A DNA stretch of 64,000 nucleotides, from contig NZ_SLWN01000009.1 of assembly GCF_004342025.1 (NCBI RefSeq), positions 310,001 through 374,000 on the forward strand. Direction: 5' to 3'. The notes under the pieces are model-generated. The model was not told where the DNA came from and did no database searches. It worked only from the letters and a program-made list of their open reading frames with translations. This document shows, one piece after another, positions 50,499 through 60,424 of this stretch. This DNA comes from Kribbella steppae. Lineage in GTDB: Bacteria > Actinomycetota > Actinomycetes > Propionibacteriales > Kribbellaceae. Positions within the stretch are counted from its first letter, which is position 1. The number at the start of each line of letters is the position of its first letter. The translations under genes and the position numbers were made by a program.

Positions 50499-50603
50499 GG
50501 AAGTGGAGACGACAAGTGGCCAGACGAAGTCGTCCCACACACCGGTGAAGGAGAAGATCGACACGACGGCCAGCAGGTCCTCTGACGTCCACTCTCGGCG
50601 CAT
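50499..50603 (-). pseudogene. Fragment of a MalG-type sugar ABC permease
   Basis: A minus-strand frame encodes LLAVVSIFSFTGVWDDFV then WPLVVSTSERL, closely matching the last-helix signature FxFxGxWNDFLWPLVV of MalG/UgpE permeases. Only about 35 residues match; the EAA loop and all other helices are absent. The frame then runs into the 3' end of the EEP gene on the other strand. I read it as the decayed remainder of a permease gene. Function is not expected. Confidence 0.55.
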
Positions 50604-50682
50604 GAGCGTGCACCGCGGGGCGTGTTCGGGTCACCACGAACCCGCTATTTGTCGGTTCGGGGCAGCTTCGGGGTTCAACTAA

Positions 50683-51984
50683 CTACTGGTAGCAGGGCTT
50701 GCTGAAGTCGTGGGCCTTGGCCGTCTTGCCGGTGAAGAAGTCACGTTCGACCTTCACACCGGTCGGGGCCGACGGGTCCACCTTGGAGATGATGCTGGCC
50801 CGGAAGACGCGCTCGTTCGGCTCGCCGTCGAATCGGCCCGCCTCGGCCGGCAGCATCCCTTCGTAGTCCACGGTCTGCAGCGACTTCACCGCGGACAGCA
50901 GCCCGGCCCGGGTGAGGTCCTTGGACTCGACCGCCTTCTGCAGCGCGGCCTTCAGCGGGTACGACCAGACCCAGCCGGCCGTGTAGCCGTCGTTCGGCGC
51001 GGCCTTGAAGGTCGCCTGGTCGATCGACTCGGCCAGCGCCTTGTGTCCGGGCGTGTCCGTGCCGTACGGCGCCCATGGCCCGGACTGACGGTAGAGCGCG
51101 GTCAGCGCGGGCGCGGCCGGGCTCTTCAGCAGGGCCGGGTTCCAGGTCGGGCTGGTGCCGATGAACTGTCCCTTGAAGCCGTTCTGCGCCGCGCCGCCGA
51201 CGATCGTCGCCGCCTCGGTCGGGCCGGTGGTCAGGATGACCAGATCCGGCTTGGCCGCGACCAGCTTCTGGATCGCCGCACCCTGGTTCTCCTGGCCCGG
51301 TGCGGTCGGGATGTCGGTGAACGTCAGCCCGTTGGCCTCGGCCGCGATCTTCGTCCCGGCCGCGGCGTCGTCACCGTAGTCGCCCGGGAAGTGCACCGCG
51401 GCGACGGTCTTCGGCTTGAGCGTCTCGACCGCGAAGTCGACCGAGTTCATCGACTCGAAGCAGTAGTTCGTGCCCGACTCCAGGATCACGTCCTCGAACG
51501 CCCAGGCCGACGTCCAGGACGCCGGTACGCCGACCATGTTGCTGGACTTGAGATCGGCCAGGATCGCCGCCGTGGTCGGTGAGCCGAGGGTCTGGGCCAG
51601 ACCGAGTACGTCGGGCTTGATCTCGGCGTACACCTCGTTGTGGATCTGCGGGTTGTACTTGTTGTCCTTGATGTACTTGGTCGCGTCGACCTCGAAGGCC
51701 CCGATCCCGCCTGCCTCGTTGACCCGCTTCCAGAACGCCTTCTGACTCTCGGTGATCGGTACGCCGAGGGCCTTGAACGGACCCTCGGTCAGGTCCGAGA
51801 TCGAGCCGAGGTAGATACAGCCCTTGGCCTTGTCGACCGCGGCCGGGCACGGCTCGGCGGTGACGCCGACGTCGAACTTGACGCCGGAGCCGGCCTCCTG
51901 TGTCTCCGGGGCGTCGTTGCGGCACCCCGCGACCAAGGCCATCGCCGCCACCAGCGCGATGACGATTCCCTTGTGCACGCTCAT
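50683..51984 (-). CDS. Branched-chain-type ABC substrate-binding lipoprotein
   Basis: Extracellular binding protein of 433 residues. The lipobox LVAGC at Cys21 follows a short signal peptide. The mature part is a Peripla_BP_6 domain (GCIYLGSISDLTEGPFKALG at the first strand and ILTTGPTEAATIVGGAAQNG later). It is the last gene of the operon livF, livG, acyl-CoA synthetase, livH, livM, binding protein. Because of the synthetase, a carboxylic acid (fatty or aromatic) is a better substrate guess than an amino acid. Confidence 0.9.
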   Translation of the reverse strand: MSVHKGIVIALVAAMALVAGCRNDAPETQEAGSGVKFDVGVTAEPCPAAVDKAKGCIYLGSISDLTEGPFKALGVPITESQKAFWKRVNEAGGIGAFEVDATKYIKDNKYNPQIHNEVYAEIKPDVLGLAQTLGSPTTAAILADLKSSNMVGVPASWTSAWAFEDVILESGTNYCFESMNSVDFAVETLKPKTVAAVHFPGDYGDDAAAGTKIAAEANGLTFTDIPTAPGQENQGAAIQKLVAAKPDLVILTTGPTEAATIVGGAAQNGFKGQFIGTSPTWNPALLKSPAAPALTALYRQSGPWAPYGTDTPGHKALAESIDQATFKAAPNDGYTAGWVWSYPLKAALQKAVESKDLTRAGLLSAVKSLQTVDYEGMLPAEAGRFDGEPNERVFRASIISKVDPSAPTGVKVERDFFTGKTAKAHDFSKPCYQ

Positions 51985-52047
51985 CGATACTCCTTCTCCG
52001 GCCAGTCGGCGCCGGCCCCGTGCCCCGGGGATCCGGGGCGCGCAGGG

Positions 52048-53151
52048 TCAGTGCGAGAACGGCCACGACTTCCAATAGGTGCGGATCCGGATCCAGATCC
52101 CGAACAGCCCCCGCGGTTCGAAGATCAGGAAGCCGATGATCAACAGGCCGTAGAGGATCGCCTCGACCTGGAAGACCGTGATGCCCTCGGCCGCCGAACT
52201 GCTGCTGATGAACGGCAGCACGGCCGGAAGCTCGCGGGTGACCCTCGGCAGCAGGGTGATGAACAGCGCGCCGAGCACCGATCCGGAGATGGTGGCGACA
52301 CCGCCGATCAGCACCATCGCGATGTACTGCACCGACATCGCGAGGTTGAACGACCCCGGCTCGACGAAGCCGATCATCACGTACAGCAGCGCGCCCGCGA
52401 CGCCGGCGTAGAACGACGACACCGCGAACGCGATCATCTTGTACCGGGTCACGTCGACCCCGATCACCTCGGCGGCCAGGTCCCGGTCCCGCACGGCGGC
52501 CAGCGCCCGGCCGATCCTGGACCGGACCAGGTTCCGGGCCAGGACGCCGAAGATCACCAGCAGCACGAGCATCAGCAGATATTGCTTCTGCGCCTTCGTG
52601 AACACCTCCCCGTCGACCGCGAACTGGATGCCCAAGAACTCCGGTACGGCGGCCGGCCGCCCGACCCCGACTCCCCCGGTGAGCTCCCGCCAGTGCTTGG
52701 CCACGTGCTCCCCGAGGAACACCAGGCCGAGCGTCACCACGGCCAGGTACAACCCCCGCAGCCGAGCCGCCAGCGGCGCGACGATCAGCCCGGCCAGCCC
52801 GGCGACCAGCCCGGCCGCGAGCAACCAGATCGGCAGCGAGGTGATCCCGAACCCGATCAGGCGGGTGCTGTCCGGATCGCCCGACAACGCCGCCGCGGTG
52901 TACGCGCCGATGGCCAGGAAGAACGCATGACCGAGCGACACCTGACCGCTGTACCCGGTGACGATGTTCAGCCCGATCGCGCCGATCGACGCAACACAGG
53001 CCGTCGCCAGGACGACGAGCAGATCGTCGGTCAGCATGAACGGCAACAACACCGCAAGAATCGCGAGCACAAATGTCCAGCCCCGCTTCGCCGGCGTGTT
53101 CAGCAGGCCCATGTCCTGCTTGTACGACAGGTAGAGCAGTGGTCGGCTCAT
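52048..53151 (-). CDS. Branched-chain-type ABC permease, LivM
   Basis: Permease of 367 residues with about 10 helices. GYSGQVSLGHAFFLAIGAYTAA, the LivM signature, is present, as is the ATPase-docking segment ALAAVRDRDLAAEVIGVDVTRYK. The ATG at 53151 overlaps the LivH stop (ATGA). It forms the membrane channel with LivH. The C terminus ends in a charged tail. Confidence 0.93.
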   Translation of the reverse strand: MSRPLLYLSYKQDMGLLNTPAKRGWTFVLAILAVLLPFMLTDDLLVVLATACVASIGAIGLNIVTGYSGQVSLGHAFFLAIGAYTAAALSGDPDSTRLIGFGITSLPIWLLAAGLVAGLAGLIVAPLAARLRGLYLAVVTLGLVFLGEHVAKHWRELTGGVGVGRPAAVPEFLGIQFAVDGEVFTKAQKQYLLMLVLLVIFGVLARNLVRSRIGRALAAVRDRDLAAEVIGVDVTRYKMIAFAVSSFYAGVAGALLYVMIGFVEPGSFNLAMSVQYIAMVLIGGVATISGSVLGALFITLLPRVTRELPAVLPFISSSSAAEGITVFQVEAILYGLLIIGFLIFEPRGLFGIWIRIRTYWKSWPFSH

Positions 53152-54035
53152 ATCCGCTCAACCTCTCTGGTGCCGAACAGGCCGTACGGTCTGACCAACA
53201 GGACGAGCAGCATCAACAGGTACGGGACGACCAGGAAGAAGTCGCCGCCGAGGGCGGGGTGCACGTCGCCGCCGTAGCCGCCGACCAGCGCCTCCACCAC
53301 CCCGATCGCGAGGCCGGCGATCACCGCTCCACCGAGGGAATCGAGGCCGCCGAGGATGATCACCGGCAGGGCTTTGAGCGCAGTCAGCCACAGATTCTGC
53401 TCGAGCCCGATGCCGGTCGACAGGAACACCCCCGCCAGCCCGGCGAGCGCGGCCGCGAGCGCCCACGACAGCGAGAACACCCGCCCGACCGAGACACCCT
53501 GTGCGAGTGCGACCTCCTGGTCCGACGAGGCCGCCCGCATCGCCAGACCGGTCCGCGACCAGCGGTAGAACGCGAACAGCACGGCCACCACGATCAGCGT
53601 CGTCACCAGGGTGGCGAGGTGCCGCTGGTCGATCGTGACACCCAGTATGTCGACCTGCTTCAGACCCCACGGATCACCCATCTGCCGGATGTCCAGGCCG
53701 ATGAAGGAGTTCACCACCGTACGGATCACGATGTCGACGCCGAGTGTGATGATCGCGATCACGAACACCGGCTTGCCGATCACCGGCCGCAACGCCACCC
53801 GTTCCACCCCCATGCCGAGTAACGCGGTCAGCAGCAAGGCGACCACGACGGCGACGAAGAAGTTCATCGACAGCACCAGGTAGCTGACCAGCAGCGCGCC
53901 GGCCATCATGAACGCCGGCTGGGCGAAGCTGATCACCCGCATCGACTTGTAGACGATCACGAATCCCAACGCCAGCAGCGCGTAGATCGCCCCGTTGCCG
54001 AGACCGCGGACGACCGTGGCGACGAACTCGTTCAC
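53148..54035 (-). CDS. Branched-chain-type ABC permease, LivH
   Basis: Permease of 295 residues with eight or nine helices. The N terminus GLGNGAIYALLALGFVIVYK is the LivH signature, and AMRAASSDQEVALAQGVSVG is the docking loop. It overlaps both the acyl-CoA synthetase stop (54032-54035) and LivM, so the whole block is translated as a coupled unit. Confidence 0.93.
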   Translation of the reverse strand: MNEFVATVVRGLGNGAIYALLALGFVIVYKSMRVISFAQPAFMMAGALLVSYLVLSMNFFVAVVVALLLTALLGMGVERVALRPVIGKPVFVIAIITLGVDIVIRTVVNSFIGLDIRQMGDPWGLKQVDILGVTIDQRHLATLVTTLIVVAVLFAFYRWSRTGLAMRAASSDQEVALAQGVSVGRVFSLSWALAAALAGLAGVFLSTGIGLEQNLWLTALKALPVIILGGLDSLGGAVIAGLAIGVVEALVGGYGGDVHPALGGDFFLVVPYLLMLLVLLVRPYGLFGTREVERI

Positions 54036-55864
54036 CTGACACCCCCGGTGTACATGGACTCGACGAGGCCGGCGAACGCGGTGGCGACGGCGGTGCGTTT
54101 CACTTTCTGGGTCGCGGTCAGTTCGCCGTCCTCGTGATCGAGCAGCTTCGGCAGCAGCCGGAACGACCGCACCTGCTCGACCGTGGCGAACCGTTGGTTG
54201 ATCTCGTCCACGACGCCTTGGACGAGCGCGATCACCTCGGGCTTCGCGGACAGGTCGCCGTACGTGGAATAGGGCAGTCGATGGACCTGCGCCCAGTGGC
54301 CGACGGTGTCCGGCTCGATGCCGATCAGCGCGGTGAGGAACTTGCGCCGGTCACCGATCACCACCGCTTCCTTGATGTACGGCGACGCCTTGAGCGCGTT
54401 CTCGAGTTCCGACGGGGCGACGTTCTTACCGCCCGCGGTGATGATGATGTCCTTCATCCGGTCGGTGATGCGCAAGTGCGTGCCGTCGACCCACTCCCCC
54501 ACGTCCCCGGTGTGCAGCCAGCCGTCCGGGTCGAGCACCTTCGCGGTCGCGTCCGGGTCCTGCCAGTAGCCGGCGAACGTCCCGGGATGGCGGGTGAGGA
54601 TCTCGCCGGTGCTCTCGTCGATCCGCACCTCGACGCCCTCGTGCGCTTCGCCGACCGTGCCGACCTTGACCCGGCCCGGGCGGTTGGCGGTCGCGACGGC
54701 GGTGTTCTCGGTCATGCCGTACACCTCGTGCATCGGCAGGCCGAGACCCATGAAGAACCGCAGCACTTCGGGCGCGATCGGTGCGGCCCCGGAGGCGGCG
54801 TACCGGACCTTGCGCAGGCCGACGCGATCCTTCAACGCTCGGTAGCAGAACAGCCAGCCGATCGTGTAGACCGCCCTGGACGCAGCGGTGTGACGTCCAC
54901 CGTTGGCCGCGAGCACGGCGCCGATCCAGTCCGCTCGGCGCAGCCAGTAGCCACCGATCCGGCGCTTGACCGGATCCGCGGACGCGACCCGGATCTGCAC
55001 GCCGGCCGCGATCTTCTCCCAGATCCGCGGCACGCCGAACAGGATGCTCGGCTGGACCTCGTGCAGGTTGGTCGCGACGGTCTCGATCGACTCGGCGAAG
55101 TGCACGCAGACGCCTGCCCCGGCGCCGAACCAGCCGCTGAAGATCCGCTCGGCCACGTGGCACAACGGCAGGTAGGACAGCACGCTGTCGCGCGGCGACG
55201 GCGGCGGCGCGGTGAAGCCGCCGCGCACGACGAGTTCCTCGATGGCGAAGTCGACGTTCGTGGCGGTCAGCATCACGCCCTTCGGCGGGCCGGTGGTACC
55301 CGAGGTGTAGATCAGCGTGACCACGTCGTCCGGCCGCGCGTCGTCCATTCGCCTGCTCACCGCGTGCGGATTCGCCTCGCGGTGCTCGTCGCCGATCGCC
55401 AGGAAATCGGGCCAGGCGATCAGCCGCGGGTCGTCGTACCGGTACCGGATACCGCGTGGCTCGACGTACACGATGTGCTTCAGATCGGGCAGGTCGTCGA
55501 CCGCCAGTGCCTTGTCGACCTGCTCCTGGTCCTCTGCGATCAGCACCTTCGCACCCGAGTGGCGGAGCAGGTACCCGACCTCGGCGACCGGGTTGGTCGG
55601 GTAGAGACCGACGGTGGCGGCGCGGACGGCGACCGTACCAACGTCGGTGTAGAGCCATTCGCGCCGGTTCTCCGAGTGGATGGCGACGCGGTCGCCCGGC
55701 TCGATGCCGAGGGCAAGCAACGCGTGACCGACCAGCGCGGCGGTGTCCCAGTACTCGCCCCAGCTGACCTGCTGCCAGATGCCCAGATCCTTCTCCCGCA
55801 AGGCGATCACGTCCGGTGTCGTCGCCGCACGGTCCCGGACACGGGTCGCGATCGTGGCGGTCAT
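54032..55864 (-). CDS. Acyl-CoA synthetase, long-chain FadD15-like (AMP-binding)
   Basis: Adenylate-forming enzyme of 610 residues that activates a carboxylic acid to its CoA thioester. The ATP-binding motif is LIYTSGTTGPPKGVMLT, the adenylate motif YGMTENTAV and the C-terminal hinge GWLHTGDVGEWVDGTHLRITDRMKD (split here: DGWLHTGDVGEW and RITDRMKDII). The ATG at 55864 overlaps the LivG stop (ATGA), so the synthetase lies inside the transporter operon between LivG and LivH. This suggests that the imported acid is trapped as CoA ester on entry. Chain type is unknown. Confidence 0.92.
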   Translation of the reverse strand: MTATIATRVRDRAATTPDVIALREKDLGIWQQVSWGEYWDTAALVGHALLALGIEPGDRVAIHSENRREWLYTDVGTVAVRAATVGLYPTNPVAEVGYLLRHSGAKVLIAEDQEQVDKALAVDDLPDLKHIVYVEPRGIRYRYDDPRLIAWPDFLAIGDEHREANPHAVSRRMDDARPDDVVTLIYTSGTTGPPKGVMLTATNVDFAIEELVVRGGFTAPPPSPRDSVLSYLPLCHVAERIFSGWFGAGAGVCVHFAESIETVATNLHEVQPSILFGVPRIWEKIAAGVQIRVASADPVKRRIGGYWLRRADWIGAVLAANGGRHTAASRAVYTIGWLFCYRALKDRVGLRKVRYAASGAAPIAPEVLRFFMGLGLPMHEVYGMTENTAVATANRPGRVKVGTVGEAHEGVEVRIDESTGEILTRHPGTFAGYWQDPDATAKVLDPDGWLHTGDVGEWVDGTHLRITDRMKDIIITAGGKNVAPSELENALKASPYIKEAVVIGDRRKFLTALIGIEPDTVGHWAQVHRLPYSTYGDLSAKPEVIALVQGVVDEINQRFATVEQVRSFRLLPKLLDHEDGELTATQKVKRTAVATAFAGLVESMYTGGVR

Positions 55865-56685
55865 GACCGGTCCACCTTGTGTTCCTCGCCCAGGTAGGCG
55901 CGGATGACATCGGGGTCGGTGGCCACTTCCTTCGGCGTACCGGTGCGGATCGGCTTGCCGAAGTCGATCACCATGATCCGGTCGGCCAGATCCATCACCA
56001 GACCCATATCGTGCTCGACCATCACCATCGGCAGACCGAGCTCGTCGCGGATGTCGAGGATGAACCGGGCCATGTCCTCGGTCTCTTCCAGGTTCATCCC
56101 GGCGACCGGTTCGTCCAGCAACAACAGCTTCGGCTCGGAGGCGAGTGCGCGACCGAGTTCCACCCGCTTCTGTACGCCGTACGGCAACAGTCCGACCGGG
56201 AGTCGCCGCCACTGGGCGAGCTCGAGGAAGTCGACGATCTCCTCGACGGCCCGGCGGTTGGCCCGTTCGTTGCGTTGGGCCTTGCCGAGCCACGCGAAGG
56301 CTGCGAGGACGCCGTACGGGTGATGGTGGTGCCGGCCGAGCATCAGGTTGTCCAGCACGGTCAGGTTGGAGAACAGCTCGATGTTCTGGAAGGTGCGGGC
56401 GATGCCGAGGCGCGCGATCGCGTGCGGCCGGCGGCCGAGCAGGTCCTCGCCGCCGAACCGGACGGTGCCGCGTTGCGGCCGGTACACGCCGGAGAGCACG
56501 TTGAAGATCGACGTCTTGCCGGCCCCGTTCGGCCCGATCACCGCGAACAACTCGCCCGGGTTCACGGTGAAGCTCACGTCGTTGAGCGCGGTCACCCCTT
56601 CGAAGCCGAGCACGACGTCCTCGAACGTGAGCACCGGGCTGGGCGCCTGGGTGCTCTCGCTCCGCCGCGCCTCCGTCGCGGTCAT
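55861..56685 (-). CDS. Branched-chain-type ABC ATPase, LivG
   Basis: ATPase of 274 residues with Walker A IGPNGAGKTS, the LivG-type insertion, a modified signature LLPYGVQKRVELGRAL and Walker B LLLLDEPVAGMN. The ATG at 56685 lies in a truncated duplicate of the left arm of repeat copy C, which supplies GGGAGG and the start codon. A longer upstream reading would translate the repeat and is not used. Confidence 0.93.
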   Translation of the reverse strand: MTATEARRSESTQAPSPVLTFEDVVLGFEGVTALNDVSFTVNPGELFAVIGPNGAGKTSIFNVLSGVYRPQRGTVRFGGEDLLGRRPHAIARLGIARTFQNIELFSNLTVLDNLMLGRHHHHPYGVLAAFAWLGKAQRNERANRRAVEEIVDFLELAQWRRLPVGLLPYGVQKRVELGRALASEPKLLLLDEPVAGMNLEETEDMARFILDIRDELGLPMVMVEHDMGLVMDLADRIMVIDFGKPIRTGTPKEVATDPDVIRAYLGEEHKVDRS

Positions 56686-56845
56686 GGGACCTCCCGGCCT
56701 GGACCTAGGAGCGGATGGAGCCCGGTCATGGGGCCCCCGGCCTGGACTGAGGAGCGGAGGGAGCGCAGCGACTGGAGTGACGAGGGAAGGCCGGGAGCAA
56801 GGCCCCATGACCACGCCGGTGCCGGAGGCCCGGCCAAAAGCACCG

Positions 56846-56848
<3 letters not shown>
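56680..56848 (-). repeat. Start-site inverted repeat, copy C with partial duplication
   Basis: Third copy of the element, between the LivF stop at 56846 and the LivG start at 56685. The full inverted repeat spans 56724-56812. A second partial left arm (56680-56723) sits next to the gene and supplies the actual start codon and GGGAGG, whereas the full left arm has GGGGGCCCCATG. The tail to 56848 (AAAAGCACCGTCATG) matches copy A. Confidence 0.85.
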
Positions 56849-57634
<786 letters not shown>

Positions 57635-57874
57635 CCAGCCTCCTCAAGTGCTTGGAGGTTCCCAACCACCATCCTGGCGAGTGAGTGTGACACCACCGCT
57701 GTCGTCTTTGAAGACCTCGCAGCCCGGAAATCGGACACTGCCACCCAACCGTGATCCCTGGTCAGGGGTGAAACCAGTTATGCCACTGGTATCAGGCTCA
57801 CCCCGGCCGCGCCGCGGTGGGGATCGTCCGGGCCGGGGGAGGTTCCGGCACCGACGGGCAGTCAGTCTGGTGGG

Positions 57875-59068
57875 ATGAGCGCCGAACTCGGTCTGGGACT
57901 GACCAGCCTCTTCGTGGTCGCGCTGGTGGCGGCCCTGACACCTGTGCTCGTCGGGCTGTTCGGCCGGTTGCGGATCCCCCAGGTCGTGGTGCTCATTCTC
58001 GGCGGCGTGGTCGTCGGCCCGGAGGTGCTCGACCTGGCCGATCCGGAAAGCATCGAACTGCTCGCGAACGTCGGTCTGGGGTTCCTGTTCCTGCTGGCCG
58101 GCTACGAGCTCGAGCTGGCGGTCTTCCGGCAGCGGGCAGGCAAGCTCGCCATCGTCGGTTGGCTGGTCACCCTGGTGCTGGCCGTCGGGGTCGTCGCGGC
58201 GCTCGCGGCGCTGGGGGCCGTCAAGGCGTACGTGCCGGTCGCGCTCGGTCTGACGACGACAGCGCTGGGAACGCTGTTGCCGATCCTGCGGGACAACAAC
58301 ATGCTGCGCGGGTCGTTCAGCTCCTACGTGCTTGCCGCCGGGGCGGTCGGGGAGTTCCTGCCCGTCGTGGCCATCGCGATCTTCCTCGGGTCGAACGGCC
58401 GGTTCATCGGGCTGATCTCCTTGGTCGCGGTTGGCGTCCTCGGGCTCCTGCTGAGTCTGGTGCCCAGGCTGAGTCATGGCGGCCGGATCGCGCGGATCCT
58501 GTCGGAGGGCGAGCACGCGACTTCGCAGACCACACTGCGGTGGACGGTCGCGATGTTGCTGCTCCTGCTCGTCGTCGCCAACGATTTCGGGCTCGACGTC
58601 GTCCTGGGCGCCTTCGTCGCGGGCGTCGTCCTGCGTCGGTGGGCGCCCGGGAACGTCGAGACGCTGGACCACAAACTCGATGCCGTCGGCTACGGCTTCT
58701 TCATCCCCATCTTCTTCGTGTCGTCGGGGATGGGTCTGGACCTGCAATCCATCGTCGAAGCGCCTGGGCGGCTGTTCCTGTTCTTCATCCTGCTGCTCCT
58801 CGTCCGCGGCGTCCCGACGCTGCTGGTGTACCGGACCGCGCTCCCCCGGACGAGACGGTTCGAGCTCGTCTTCATCGTGTCGACGGCGTTGCCGCTGCTC
58901 GTCGCCCTCAGCGAGATCGGACTCGAGACCGGTCACATGCTGCCCGAGAACGCCGCCGCGTTGGTGGGCGCGGGCGTGTTGTCGGTGCTGGTGTACCCCG
59001 CGATCGCCGTCGCCATCGACCGCAGGCTCGCCCGCACCCAAGACCCCCTCGCCGAGCCCCAGCCCTGA
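57875..59068 (+). CDS. Cation/proton antiporter (CPA2/KefB-like)
   Basis: Membrane protein of 397 residues with about 12 helices. The pattern LRIPQVVVLILGGVVVGPEVL and GLGFLFLLAGYELEL in the first half, and NDFGLDVVLGAFVAGVVL in the second, are typical of the Na/H exchanger CPA2 family. It has no TrkA-N or TrkA-C domain at the C terminus, so it is the short type. It probably exchanges K or Na for protons to control pH or salt. It is divergent from the LivF operon. Confidence 0.88.
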   Translation: MSAELGLGLTSLFVVALVAALTPVLVGLFGRLRIPQVVVLILGGVVVGPEVLDLADPESIELLANVGLGFLFLLAGYELELAVFRQRAGKLAIVGWLVTLVLAVGVVAALAALGAVKAYVPVALGLTTTALGTLLPILRDNNMLRGSFSSYVLAAGAVGEFLPVVAIAIFLGSNGRFIGLISLVAVGVLGLLLSLVPRLSHGGRIARILSEGEHATSQTTLRWTVAMLLLLLVVANDFGLDVVLGAFVAGVVLRRWAPGNVETLDHKLDAVGYGFFIPIFFVSSGMGLDLQSIVEAPGRLFLFFILLLLVRGVPTLLVYRTALPRTRRFELVFIVSTALPLLVALSEIGLETGHMLPENAAALVGAGVLSVLVYPAIAVAIDRRLARTQDPLAEPQP

Positions 59069-59138
59069 CCAGCAGGCCCGGTCAGACCTGACGATGACAG
59101 AGCACGTTCAGGAGCACGTTCAGCCGGATGAGGTTGCC

Positions 59139-60350
59139 TCACCGTCCGTGCTCAGCGGGCTGGGGTGCAGCCGCCGCGGGGATGGGTGTCCTCGGGCGAC
59201 CGCGAAGGACAGCAAGACCATCGCGGCCGCGGGCTGCGGCGGTCCAGCCGTAGATGGTCGAAAGACTGGTGCCGCCGTCGACGAGCCGGCCGACCCCGAA
59301 GGCAGCGATCCCATAACCGACCTGGTAGAAGGCGATCACACCGCCGGCGACCGCGGTCGACATGGTCGTCAGGGAATTCTGTCCGAGGCTGATCGTCAGC
59401 GGTAGCAGGGCGGAACAGCCCAGCCCCGCCAGGCCGAAGACCGCGATGCCCAGCCCCGGTGCATCGTCGGGCAGGGCCGCGATGAGGATGAAAACGATGA
59501 CGAGAACCACCGGCAACAGGTGGAAGACGACCCGCGCGGGAATCTTGCGTACGATCTGCGCGAACAGCAGCCGGCCGACGGTGACCATGGCCCAGAAGGT
59601 GGTCAGTGCCAGCGCGGCCTGGGTCGTGGACGAGCCCCGCGAGGTCAGGTCCTGCTGTGACCAGTTGCCGTTCATCGTCTCGCAGATCCCGTACAGCACT
59701 GCGAACCCGGCGAACAACCAGAACCGTCGCGGGATCCCGCCAGTCTGCGCGCGCTGGGCAGTGGCACCCGCCGTCGCGACGTCGAGCGGCAGCCGGATGC
59801 TTGCCAGTAGCAACAGGACGAGCAGCAGTGTCGACAGGACGGGGAGACCCCACCAGAAGCCGAGGCCGTCGAAGATGGCGACGAAGACCGGTGCCAGGGC
59901 CGTGCCGAGCCCCAGCAGGGCGTTGAGAATCAGCACAGCGCCGTCAGCACCGGCGGGATGGAAGACCGCGGCAAAGGTGTTCAGGACCGGCACGGTCAAC
60001 CCGAACCCGATCCCCAGGAACCCGGTTGCCACCAGGAGCAGTGGGTACGCCGCCGGGTCGCTGTCGATGCCGCTGGTGACAACCAGCACCACCATCGAGG
60101 TGATGTTCGCCGCCAGTCCGGCGAGCAGCACGCGCTTCGCGGTGAACCGGCGCGCCAGGGTGGCCCCCATCAGCGACGTCACGATCGCGGTCAGCACCTG
60201 AGGCAGGAACATCGTGCCGTACTGCGTGTTGGACAGGTCGTACCTGGTCGGGTCGGTGAAGATCGAACTGGCGGCCGGGAAAGTCACCAGGGTGATGCCC
60301 TGAACCAGACCCGCCAGGTTGACGATCCGGTTCTCCGCCCTCGATGCCAC
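59139..60350 (-). CDS. MFS transporter with a frameshifted C terminus
   Basis: Protein of about 403 residues with 11 to 12 helices; first segment NRIVNLAGLVQGITLVTFPA. The GTG at 60350 follows AAGGGG. Near the end the annotated frame reads GWTAAARGRDGLAVLRG, hydrophilic and unlike a last helix. One base deleted from GGG at 59231-59233 would give TAAAAAAMVLLSFAVARG, a proper helix, continuing to a stop near 59120. The copy therefore seems to carry a one-base insertion that scrambles its last helix, or the sequence has an error there. The substrate is unknown; the family is of the drug or metabolite type. Confidence 0.75.
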   Translation of the reverse strand: MASRAENRIVNLAGLVQGITLVTFPAASSIFTDPTRYDLSNTQYGTMFLPQVLTAIVTSLMGATLARRFTAKRVLLAGLAANITSMVVLVVTSGIDSDPAAYPLLLVATGFLGIGFGLTVPVLNTFAAVFHPAGADGAVLILNALLGLGTALAPVFVAIFDGLGFWWGLPVLSTLLLVLLLLASIRLPLDVATAGATAQRAQTGGIPRRFWLFAGFAVLYGICETMNGNWSQQDLTSRGSSTTQAALALTTFWAMVTVGRLLFAQIVRKIPARVVFHLLPVVLVIVFILIAALPDDAPGLGIAVFGLAGLGCSALLPLTISLGQNSLTTMSTAVAGGVIAFYQVGYGIAAFGVGRLVDGGTSLSTIYGWTAAARGRDGLAVLRGRPRTPIPAAAAPQPAEHGR

Positions 60351-60424
60351 GACAGCTACCCCTTCTCTGCCCTCGTCATGGTCGAGGGGCTCCCACGAGC
60401 TCACCTCTGTGGCCGGCACGCCGG

